From: Patescibacteria group bacterium
Lineage (GTDB): Bacteria; Patescibacteriota; Minisyncoccia; Phycocordibacterales; UBA2100
DNA length: 13,625 bases
Direction: 5' to 3'
NCBI GenBank assembly: GCA_015491055.1
Contig: WFWP01000042.1
Coordinates: 1-13,625, forward strand
In this document: piece after piece, positions 1 through 6,801 of the stretch
Numbering within the stretch: the first letter of the stretch is position 1
How the letters are laid out: every line of letters starts with the position of its first letter
Program-made: the position numbers and the translations under genes
The notes under the pieces: generated by a model
What the model was told of the DNA's origin: nothing
The model's input: the letters and a program-made list of their open reading frames with translations, nothing else
The model's database searches: none

Positions 1-1185
1 ATCATATATATCATTGACTCTGTCTTCCACATCATCATCTTCATCTGACATAGAATTAGCACGTTTACTTTCAACAAACTCTCTTATGGATGTTTTAATA
101 TCATCTTCACTATCTCCCGAAAGAAGAGCAATCGCGGTCGCCAAGGGTCCGAATCCGGGTCTGTCGGGATTTTTTATCTCTGCTATCTTCGCTGAACTAT
201 ATGCTTCCGACACGGACTGTTCAATATCTTTTGCGCTTTTCACAAGCCGTTGCACTTCATCTTTGTAAGGCTTGACAACGCTGACAGCGTTCTCGGCAGA
301 CCTCATTGTATCTCCCGCGGTATAAACAACACCTCCCGCAGCAGTCAAAGCCCCTACAAGTGATATAGTGCGAAGCGCCTTGTTTAATACCACATGCCTT
401 CTTTTAGCTTCTGTACCACGCGCAAACGCCCTGGAAATTTTATCAGCTGAATAAAATATACCCGCGGAAACCAAAGCACTTGCGCCCACAAAATACATCT
501 GTAAACTCGCGGGTGACATTCCCAATGATTTTGCCGCCGCCAAAGATAATCCGGAACCCGTGCTGACCACAGACGCCACAAAAGCGCTTGTGGTAAGAGC
601 GGCAAATCCCGCACCTAAAGCCGCGGATTTGAGAGAATACCGCTTTTTAACAGTCCGAGGCACTCCCGGTATCGGCCCATCATTTACCACCGCATGCATA
701 TAAGTCATAAGAGATACGAACGGGTTCTTTAAAGACGGGGTTGGTGCAGAATATACATCATTTCCTTCACTCACCCTTTTAGCAAAGGTAACAATACCCA
801 ACATTTCTTTCCAGGCACCTTGACGACTAATATCACTCATATTTACAATCCTCCGTAAATCCTTACGCATACCAGTAATGATTTGATTCCACTCCTTTTC
901 AGGTATGTCAGGTATGTCCGTCACATTTCCCACCGCCTCACCGTTACTAAATGTACCCAAATAAGCGCGCCTCTCAATCACCAACCGCTTAAATGCATCT
1001 AAAAAGCGCTCCTCCAAGCGCTCCTCCTTTTCTTTTACGCCCGCCACATCAAAAAAACATTGTCTCATCAAATCAAGCAAGCCCTTCACCGCCTCAGAAT
1101 TATTCAACACTCTCACCAATTCTGCTTGAGTGAACGATTTATGTAAATCGCCTACATTTGACCCCTTACCGTTGTTAAACTCCAT
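1..1185 (-). CDS. Membrane protein of unknown function, 3'-truncated by window edge
   Basis: An uninterrupted frame runs from an ATG at 1183-1185 to the first base of the window, giving 395 codons with no stop, so the C-terminus is missing. I do not recognise the family. The N-terminal 180 residues look soluble and helical, with a charged stretch near 51-63. Three hydrophobic segments follow at about 187-209, 229-246 and 272-291, separated by Ala/Gly/Ser-rich turns. After these come a polar region and an acidic run near 380-388 (DEDDDVED). It lies 95 bp downstream of pilC on the same strand but has its own promoter, so it need not belong to the pilus operon. No Shine-Dalgarno precedes the ATG. 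Reading-frame confidence is high; function is unknown. Confidence 0.8.
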   Translation of the reverse strand, partial: MEFNNGKGSNVGDLHKSFTQAELVRVLNNSEAVKGLLDLMRQCFFDVAGVKEKEERLEERFLDAFKRLVIERRAYLGTFSNGEAVGNVTDIPDIPEKEWNQIITGMRKDLRRIVNMSDISRQGAWKEMLGIVTFAKRVSEGNDVYSAPTPSLKNPFVSLMTYMHAVVNDGPIPGVPRTVKKRYSLKSAALGAGFAALTTSAFVASVVSTGSGLSLAAAKSLGMSPASLQMYFVGASALVSAGIFYSADKISRAFARGTEAKRRHVVLNKALRTISLVGALTAAGGVVYTAGDTMRSAENAVSVVKPYKDEVQRLVKSAKDIEQSVSEAYSSAKIAEIKNPDRPGFGPLATAIALLSGDSEDDIKTSIREFVESKRANSMSDEDDDVEDRVNDIYD

Positions 1186-1193
1186 ACACGCAC

Positions 1194-1222
1194 ATAATAC
1201 CACAAACAACACGATACGGCAA
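1194..1222 (-). promoter_or_regulatory. Promoter of the 1-1185 gene, predicted leaderless
   Basis: Reading the minus strand, TTGCCG (1217-1222) is followed after 17 nt by TATTAT (1194-1199). This is close to the sigma-70 consensus with ideal spacing. Only 8 nt separate the -10 box from the ATG at 1185, so transcription would start about 2 nt before the start codon. Confidence 0.6.
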
Positions 1223-1280
1223 CAGACTTATACACAATAATATTTGTCTATTATCACCTCAAAACTCATCACAAACACCA

Positions 1281-2516
1281 TTAAATACTATCGCTCAATG
1301 AATAAATCGGACTTATCATCGCCATAGCAAAAAATCCGACAAACCCTCCGATAACCAACATCAAAAACGGCTCTATTATTGTACTCATATCTTTGGTTTT
1401 TTGATCAACTTCATTTTCATAAAAACTTGCGACTTCTTGCAACATTTTGCTCATTTGACCGGTCTCCTCTCCCACCGCCAACATCTCACCGATCATTGCG
1501 GGGTATAAATCTGCCCTTTCGCTGAAGATGGCGCTTATCTTTTCTCCGGACCTAACGGCCTTTGCCGCATGCATTATCACTGCGCGATGATATATATTTT
1601 TCACAACCTGTTCTGTTATCTGCAAGGAAGTGACAATATCAACGCCAGACCCCAAAAGAGAACCCAATGTGCGCGCAAATCGCGCCGCATTCACTTCCTT
1701 GGTTATCGTACCGATTACGGGAATTTTCAACACAAGCGCATGAAATATTCTCTTGCCCAAATAAGTTTTCATAAAATAGATCAGAACAAGCGCGAAAAAG
1801 GCGACGATAAATATACTCAATATCATGTTCTGAACAAGAAAATCACTTATCCCAATTATCGCTTTGGTGCTGTCCGGCAATTCAACACCTATATCATTAA
1901 AAGTCTTTTTGAGTGTGGGAACAACTTGCGTCATCATCAAATACCCTATCAATACCATTGCGCTTAAAACAATGCCGGGATACACCATGGCGCCTTTTAT
2001 GCGTTTTTTCAATTTATAGTTTTTATCCATTTGCAAAGCGATACTTGCAAACGACTCCGGCAAATTTCCGCTTTCTTCTCCCGCGCGAACCATTGACACA
2101 AACAAATCATTAAACACCCTTTTATGTTTTTTCAAAGCATCGCTCAAAGCGCCTCCCGTGCGCACAAACTCCAAAACATCTCTGACCACATATCTCAATC
2201 TCGGATTCTTTGATTGCTTTTGCGCAACCTCAAGCGCCCGCGTCAAGGACAATCCGGCGCCCAACATTGCGGATAAATTACGCGCAAACAAGATAATGTC
2301 CGTTTCTTTTATTGTACTGAACCTTTCATTCAATGCTTTAATCGATTCAAAAGAAAAACCGCTAATTTTCTTAACTTTTACAATCTCACCACCTTCATCG
2401 CGAACCTTTTTATATACTTCAAACCTGTCTTTGGCTTTAACCGAACCTGTATACTCAACACCATCACGCAACGCCACATATTTGAATTCAATTAACTTGG
2501 AATTGTTGCGAACCAT
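1281..2516 (-). CDS. pilC: Type IV pilus inner-membrane platform protein PilC (GspF/T2SSF family)
   Basis: This 411-residue protein has the usual PilC/GspF length and layout. After a soluble N-terminus come two T2SSF domains (about 73-198 and 275-401). Each has the family pattern of a helical bundle with a Gly-rich turn (AGEESGNLPESF near 145-156, GEETGQMSKML near 349-359). Hydrophobic segments lie at about 177-200 (with the conserved VYPG), 229-249 and 382-402. PilC sits in the cytoplasmic membrane and couples the PilB ATPase to pilin assembly. The gene follows pilB by 29 bp on the same strand, so the two are probably co-transcribed. No ribosome-binding site precedes the ATG. A type II secretion GspF is a possible alternative, but no secretin or other T2SS gene is present here. 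Confidence 0.93.
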   Translation of the reverse strand: MVRNNSKLIEFKYVALRDGVEYTGSVKAKDRFEVYKKVRDEGGEIVKVKKISGFSFESIKALNERFSTIKETDIILFARNLSAMLGAGLSLTRALEVAQKQSKNPRLRYVVRDVLEFVRTGGALSDALKKHKRVFNDLFVSMVRAGEESGNLPESFASIALQMDKNYKLKKRIKGAMVYPGIVLSAMVLIGYLMMTQVVPTLKKTFNDIGVELPDSTKAIIGISDFLVQNMILSIFIVAFFALVLIYFMKTYLGKRIFHALVLKIPVIGTITKEVNAARFARTLGSLLGSGVDIVTSLQITEQVVKNIYHRAVIMHAAKAVRSGEKISAIFSERADLYPAMIGEMLAVGEETGQMSKMLQEVASFYENEVDQKTKDMSTIIEPFLMLVIGGFVGFFAMAMISPIYSLSDSI

Positions 2517-2545
2517 ATTTCAAATTTATTACACCGCATGCGTTT

Positions 2546-4312
2546 TCATTCACTGATTACTCTTAACACCTCTTCAATGCTTGTTATCCCGGCTGCCGCT
2601 TTTTTAATTCCGTCTTCCAACATTGTAAACATGCCCTCGTCGCGCGCTTGTCTCTCAATCATATCTTCATCACTTCCCGCCAATATCAAATCTTTGATAC
2701 TTGCGGACACTTTCAACACTTCCGATATGCTTCTTCTTCCGGAATATCCGCTCTCGCAATCATCGGATGAATGAGGCCTGTAAAACCTGACAGATTTCCA
2801 TGTGGCATTGCGCTTAACAATTTTGTCTTTTTTCAGACTGCGTAAAACCTCTTTCATATTTATATGTTTTTCCAATTCCTGCAGTTCATCCAAAGATAAA
2901 TTGTACGGTTCATCATGATTGCACAAAACCCTGACCAATCTCTGCCCTATAACCACTCGTAATGTTGAAGCGAGTAAAAACGGCTCAACACCCAAATCTG
3001 TTAAACGCGCAACAGCGCCTGAAGCCGAATTCGTGTGTAAAGTTGACAATACCAAATGCCCGGTTAAAGCGGCATTTATCGCCAAACTTGCGGTTTCCGA
3101 ATCGCGAATTTCCCCGACCATTATTATATCCGGATCTTGCCTCATCAATGCCCGCAACCCCATTGCGAAATCAAGCCCTATTTCGGAATTGACTTGTGTT
3201 TGGTTTATTCTCGGCAATTGATATTCAATCGGATCTTCAATTGTAGATATGTTTACATCCGGAGTGTTTAGAATATCAAGTATTGAATACAAGGTTGTGG
3301 TTTTTCCGGATCCCGTAGGTCCGGTTATCAAAATAATTCCCGTTTTGGCTCTCATAGCTTCATGCATACGCTCCAATGCATCACCTGAAAAGCCCAATCC
3401 TTCAAGAGAAAAACCGCCGGCACCATCTTTTAACAACCTCATCACAACCTTCTCTCCGTAATGAGTAGGCAATGTACTTACACGCAAAGACACTCTCTCA
3501 CCCGCCGCCTCAATTTTAAAACGACCATCTTGCGGAAGACGCTTTTCGTCAAGCCTGAGACCGGCAAGAACTTTAATCCTTGCAATAAGCGCGCTTGATA
3601 TCGCGATTGGCAAATCCATAACATCATGCAAAATTCCATCTATGCGATATCTTAGCAACAATTTATTCTCATGTGACTCTATATGAACATCGGACGCTCC
3701 TTGAACTATCGCATGTTGCAAAATGGCGTCCACTATGCGCACTGCGGGAACTTGTTCGGCCAACTTACGATCGTCATTATGAAAATCTTTTGACGAATCT
3801 GTATCCATGTGCACGGACAGTCTCGCCGCGTCTTCATCTATTATACCGGCCAAATCTTCTTTCAAACTCTTGTGATATTGTTTTAATGCGTTTTTGATAG
3901 ATGCTTCATTTGTCAATCTCGGCACAATCTTCATCCCGGTCTGTTTTTTAATAAAATTTAACGCCCTTAAATCATCTATGTCCAACATCGCCACTTCCAA
4001 AACATCACTTCCATCCTCTTCCGTTCGTTTATTAAACGCGATTATATTGTGCCGTCTCGCAATAGGTTCGGGTATCAATGATAAAACTTCATAATCTATT
4101 TTTTTATCTCTGAGATCTATAAACGACACTCCCAACAAATACGCGTAACTTTTCCGCAGCTCTTCGTCGGTCAACGCGCCGGAACTTACCAATACATCTC
4201 CTATTACTTTATCTTCTTCTTCCGCCACACGCTCCAATCGCTCAAATTTCTTCTCTGATATCATTCCCGCATCAATCAAGAATTTCTTTAACTGTTCCGT
4301 ATTTATATACAT
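2546..4312 (-). CDS. pilB: Type IV pilus extension ATPase PilB (GspE family) with degenerate zinc motif
   Basis: This 588-residue secretion ATPase powers pilus extension at the cytoplasmic face of PilC. The N-terminal 150 residues form an MshEN/T2SSE_N-like domain (LVSSGALTDEEL at 41-52). The motor follows with ASDVHIE (206-212), Walker A GPTGSGKTT (331-339), Asp box STIEDPIEY (356-364), Walker B with the catalytic Glu in IIMVGEIRD (396-404), and His box GHLVLSTLHTN (418-428). The C-terminal domain normally has two CxxC pairs binding zinc. Here the first pair reads LCNHDEPY (463-470) and the second SSDDCESGYSGR (515-526), so only Cys464 and Cys519 remain. The stop is TGA, which argues against recoded UGA. 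The gene is divergent from nusA and upstream of pilC. Identification is secure; retraction ATPase PilT is excluded by the long N-terminal domain. Confidence 0.95.
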   Translation of the reverse strand: MYINTEQLKKFLIDAGMISEKKFERLERVAEEEDKVIGDVLVSSGALTDEELRKSYAYLLGVSFIDLRDKKIDYEVLSLIPEPIARRHNIIAFNKRTEEDGSDVLEVAMLDIDDLRALNFIKKQTGMKIVPRLTNEASIKNALKQYHKSLKEDLAGIIDEDAARLSVHMDTDSSKDFHNDDRKLAEQVPAVRIVDAILQHAIVQGASDVHIESHENKLLLRYRIDGILHDVMDLPIAISSALIARIKVLAGLRLDEKRLPQDGRFKIEAAGERVSLRVSTLPTHYGEKVVMRLLKDGAGGFSLEGLGFSGDALERMHEAMRAKTGIILITGPTGSGKTTTLYSILDILNTPDVNISTIEDPIEYQLPRINQTQVNSEIGLDFAMGLRALMRQDPDIIMVGEIRDSETASLAINAALTGHLVLSTLHTNSASGAVARLTDLGVEPFLLASTLRVVIGQRLVRVLCNHDEPYNLSLDELQELEKHINMKEVLRSLKKDKIVKRNATWKSVRFYRPHSSDDCESGYSGRRSISEVLKVSASIKDLILAGSDEDMIERQARDEGMFTMLEDGIKKAAAGITSIEEVLRVISE

Positions 4313-4319
4313 AGGGTTA

Positions 4320-4328
4320 AGTATAACA
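4320..4328 (-). promoter_or_regulatory. Candidate extended -10 promoter of pilB
   Basis: On the minus strand, TGTTATACT fits an extended -10 (TGnTATAAT-like). It lies 7 nt before the pilB ATG, so the mRNA would begin at or next to the start codon. No -35 box is evident. A second AT-rich site, TATAAT on the minus strand at 4349-4354, is an alternative that would give a leader of about 30 nt. Confidence 0.4.
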
Positions 4329-4434
4329 AATTATTGCAAATAATTATGATTATATATCAACAAAAAACACAACAGCGGATAATCCAATACCGTAAACTTT
4401 TTGCTTAAACTTTAATTTAATTTAGAGTTTTGCC

Positions 4435-4462
4435 TTGACTTAATTTCAATAAGTTATATACT
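4435..4462 (+). promoter_or_regulatory. Sigma-70-type promoter of nusA
   Basis: TTGACT (4435-4440) is followed after 16 nt by TATACT (4457-4462). It is one of the best promoter matches in the window and points at nusA. The predicted start near 4469-4470 lies about 130 nt before the nusA ATG and just upstream of the hairpin-forming leader. Confidence 0.7.
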
Positions 4463-4471
4463 TTCGGGCAC

Positions 4472-4539
4472 AATCGAATATCCGTTAATGAATATTCGCC
4501 CCTCCCGCGAGATTGGCGAATTTTTTGTTACGGACGATT
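4472..4539 (+). promoter_or_regulatory. Structured nusA 5' leader with competing hairpins (candidate attenuator)
   Basis: Three pairings are visible. (A) CGAATAT (4475-4481) with ATATTCG (4492-4498). (B) ATTCGCC (4494-4500) with GGCGAAT (4515-4521), extended inside by CTC (4502-4504) with GAG (4509-4511), and followed by a T-run to 4526. (C) AATCG (4472-4476) with CGATT (4535-4539) plus TCCGT (4481-4485) with ACGGA (4530-4534), leaving AATA bulged. A shares bases with both B and C, while B and C can coexist as one long hairpin. This fits an attenuator or riboswitch-like leader. A short independent RNA ending at 4526 is also possible. I do not recognise a named riboswitch class. The pairings are seen in the sequence; regulation is inferred. 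Confidence 0.5.
4494..4526 (+). terminator. Terminator-like hairpin inside the nusA leader
   Basis: A 7-bp stem (4494-4500 with 4515-4521) and an inner 3-bp stem with a CCGC loop are followed directly by thymines at 4521-4526. This has the form of an intrinsic terminator. It sits between the nusA promoter and nusA, with no gene ending just before it on the + strand, so a role in attenuation is more likely than termination of an upstream gene. Confidence 0.5.
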
Positions 4540-4550
4540 CAAAATTAGTA

Positions 4551-4566
4551 AACAATAAATATTGTT
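4551..4566. repeat. Inverted repeat upstream of nusA
   Basis: AACAATA (4551-4557) and TATTGTT (4560-4566) form a perfect 7-bp inverted repeat around two bases, 35 nt before the nusA ATG. It could be an operator or a weak AT-rich hairpin. Chance is possible in such AT-rich DNA. Confidence 0.35.
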
Positions 4567-4601
4567 CACACAATACTGGAAATATTACACATTAAAAAAT
4601 A

Positions 4602-5741
4602 ATGCTTATGCTTGATTTAAAAACACTTTCTCTCGCTCTGGATGAACTTGAACAAGAGCGAGGTGTAGATAGAGATGTGATAATAAAAGGTATTGAAGAC
4701 GCTCTTGCGGCTGCGTACAAAAAAGAATATGGAGAAAAAGGTCAAATAATTCGCGCAAGTTTCAATCCGGAAACGGGGGATGTTGAGTTCAAACAAATAA
4801 AAATAGTTGTTGACGATACATTGGTGTACAAAAACGATGATGACAAAAAAGAAAATGATGAAAGAACTCGCTTTAATGAAGAACATCACATAATGCTGGA
4901 CACGGCGAAACTTATCAAAAATAATGTAAAAGTTGATGATGAATTGGAATTTCCGCTTGAACCCAAAGAAGATTTCGGCAGAATTGCGGCTCAAACCGCA
5001 AAACAAGTTATAATACAAAAAATCAGAGAAGCTGAGAGAGAAAATACCAAAAAAGAATTTGGAAACAGTATAGGCACGATAGTAACGGGAACGGTGCAGA
5101 GGTTTGAACGAGGCAACTTGTTTGTTGACTTGGGTAAGGCTACCGCAATCTTGCCGTATGAAGAACAGATACCGGGTGAAAGATATAAACAAGGAGAAAA
5201 AATAAGGGCATACTTATATGAAGTGGATGAAAACGCAAAAGGCTCATTCATAAAATTGTCTCGCGCGCATCCACAATTCTTGGTGCAATTGTTTGCGCAA
5301 GAAGTACCGGAAATTGAAAGTGGGGATGTGATAGTAAAATCAGTTGCAAGAGAAGCCGGTTCAAGAAGCAAAATAGCCATTTATTCCCCCAATGAGCATA
5401 TAGATCCCGTTGGAGCGATGGTTGGAGGTCGCGGGGTTCGCGTCTTAACGATTATGAATGAATTGGGAGGAGAAAAAATAGATGTAATTGAATGGAGTGA
5501 AAATCCCGAATACTTCATAGAAGACGCGCTTTCTCCCGCCGAAGTTGTTAAAGTAACGATACAAAATACGAGTGATGAAGAAAAATACGCTATAGTTGAT
5601 GTTTTGGAAGAGCAACACAGTTTGGCAATAGGAAGAGGTGGTCAAAATGTGAGACTCGCGGCAAAGCTGACCGGATATAAGATAGATATACGAACTGTTG
5701 ATCCGGCATCGCTTGAAGAAAATGGTGACACTATGCGATAA
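4602..5741 (+). CDS. nusA: Transcription elongation/termination factor NusA
   Basis: This 379-residue protein has the full NusA core: an N-terminal RNA-polymerase-binding domain (about 1-150), an S1 domain (about 157-222), and two KH domains. KH1 carries DPVGAMVGGRGVRV (268-281) and GGEKIDVIEW (289-298); KH2 carries LAIGRGGQNVRLAAKL (341-356). NusA binds RNA polymerase and nascent RNA, and modulates pausing, hairpin termination and antitermination. It lacks the C-terminal acidic repeats found in some proteobacteria. A charged Asp/Lys/Glu-rich insert lies at about 77-96. A second in-frame ATG two codons downstream (4608) is an equally good start. The usual neighbours rimP and infB are absent; the gene stands alone between its own promoter and terminator. 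Confidence 0.95.
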   Translation: MLMLDLKTLSLALDELEQERGVDRDVIIKGIEDALAAAYKKEYGEKGQIIRASFNPETGDVEFKQIKIVVDDTLVYKNDDDKKENDERTRFNEEHHIMLDTAKLIKNNVKVDDELEFPLEPKEDFGRIAAQTAKQVIIQKIREAERENTKKEFGNSIGTIVTGTVQRFERGNLFVDLGKATAILPYEEQIPGERYKQGEKIRAYLYEVDENAKGSFIKLSRAHPQFLVQLFAQEVPEIESGDVIVKSVAREAGSRSKIAIYSPNEHIDPVGAMVGGRGVRVLTIMNELGGEKIDVIEWSENPEYFIEDALSPAEVVKVTIQNTSDEEKYAIVDVLEEQHSLAIGRGGQNVRLAAKLTGYKIDIRTVDPASLEENGDTMR

Positions 5742-5760
5742 CCGATTGATTGTCCAAACC

Positions 5761-5786
5761 AAAACCCCGCAATACTGCGGGGTTTT
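5761..5786. terminator. Bidirectional intrinsic terminator between nusA and the 5820-6737 gene
   Basis: AAAACCCCGC (5761-5770) pairs perfectly with GCGGGGTTTT (5777-5786) around a 6-nt loop. The GC core has T-runs on either strand, so it can stop both convergent genes. It begins 20 bp after the nusA stop codon. Confidence 0.9.
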
Positions 5787-5819
5787 GTCATGTAACTACT
5801 GTTTGATGGACAAACCGCT

Positions 5820-6737
5820 TTATATTTCTTGAGTAATCGGCACTCTGTCCACAACAACTTCATCCGTAACCGTGCTTCCATCAAACGCTGTGCATGTCAA
5901 AGTGTAAATTGTGCGACCGTCTATCGGGCTTGATGTTTCAATGCCCGAAGTACGACTGTCACCTTCTCTGATTACCGTGCCGTTTTCATCGCGAACGGGT
6001 TGTATGGGTTCCCACAAATCACCATTGTCACCGGAAACCGTACAAGATGTTGTCTCGCGAGATTGCCATCTCACTTCCGTTGTGGCGCCATAGTGCGCAA
6101 CCAAAGCGGGTACCGCGATTATGTTTGCGCTTATCATTTGTCGTCTAAATTCATTTATCGCCGCCATTCCGTCCAGTTCTTGCTCTCCACCAACTATTGT
6201 TTCACCCAAAGTCTCAACACGGTCCACATTTATCACCACATCATCCTGAACGCAATTTTGTCCGTCTGCGCATTCGGGATCGTCAGGATCGGGAACCGTT
6301 CTTTGGACTGTACGAGTCTCCTCTATTTGACATACCGCGCTTACCGTAAAGGTTTTTCCTCCTCCCATGTAACCGCTCGCTCCGCCACTGTTACCTCTAC
6401 GCTTTTGAGTAAATCCTTGTTGACAACTTGTTCGCCTGTTAAGATACTCTATCACCGTACTGATGGTTTTTATGCCCGTACCAACTCTCCTTTGTGTCAC
6501 TTCGTACACGGTTCCGGGTTCCGCGCCGGGCTCGGGATCGCCACCGTTAACATCTTCCCATTCGCTCCATTGTTCTATTTGACACGCGGATTCATTTTCA
6601 ATAACCCTCGTACAAATATAATCCGCATTGCTTTTGACAACAAAAGTTGCCGAAAGTATCGCCAAGACCGCAACAACGGTCACCGGAAGCAATACTTTCC
6701 AATCTGTTATTTTATTGACAAATTTATTTTCATTCAT
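5820..6737 (-). CDS. Membrane-anchored Cys-rich surface protein with C-terminal Ig-like domain
   Basis: I chose the ATG at 6735-6737 (305 residues); a TTG two codons upstream (6743) is possible. A hydrophobic segment at about 15-35, after a short charged N-terminus, is a signal anchor, so the rest should be outside the membrane. The middle region holds Cys42, 52, 105, 136, 156 and 162, and a WSEWED (58-62) plus RTVQRTV pattern loosely like thrombospondin-type or related CPR repeats; that likeness is weak. Residues about 203-300 (EVRWQSRETTSCTVSGDNGD, then TIYTLTCTAFDGSTVTDEV) match the Ig-like domain common in Parcubacteria surface proteins, with Cys232 and Cys282 placed for a disulfide. It lies downstream of the 6788-8314 gene on the same strand. 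A structural or adhesive role is inferred; no enzymatic motif is seen. Confidence 0.82.
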   Translation of the reverse strand: MNENKFVNKITDWKVLLPVTVVAVLAILSATFVVKSNADYICTRVIENESACQIEQWSEWEDVNGGDPEPGAEPGTVYEVTQRRVGTGIKTISTVIEYLNRRTSCQQGFTQKRRGNSGGASGYMGGGKTFTVSAVCQIEETRTVQRTVPDPDDPECADGQNCVQDDVVINVDRVETLGETIVGGEQELDGMAAINEFRRQMISANIIAVPALVAHYGATTEVRWQSRETTSCTVSGDNGDLWEPIQPVRDENGTVIREGDSRTSGIETSSPIDGRTIYTLTCTAFDGSTVTDEVVVDRVPITQEI

Positions 6738-6777
6738 ACTCAAATTAATAATAAAAATTTATAATAAACACACACGA

Positions 6778-6801
6778 CATCGTTGCGCTACGGCAACGAT
6801 G
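6778..6801. other. Perfect hairpin overlapping the stop codon of the 6788-8314 gene
   Basis: CATCGTTGC (6778-6786) and GCAACGATG (6793-6801) form a 9-bp perfect stem with a 6-nt loop that spans the TAG stop at 6788-6790. No T-run follows directly in the minus direction, so it is a poor intrinsic terminator. It may stabilise the 3' end of an mRNA or attenuate read-through into the next gene. Confidence 0.5.

Noticed and set aside
1003..1028. Tandem GCGCTCCTCCAA-like duplication
   Set aside because: It simply encodes a charged Glu-Arg heptad-like stretch of the 1-1185 gene; no independent function is suggested.
4617..5192. 191-codon open frame on the minus strand
   Set aside because: It is antisense to nusA and rich in Phe/Ile/Tyr, as expected from the reverse of Lys/Glu/Asp codons.
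6000..6764. 254-codon open frame on the + strand
   Set aside because: It lies opposite the Ig-like protein gene. Its translation has no domain pattern, and the minus frame has a signal anchor and a recognisable Ig-like domain.
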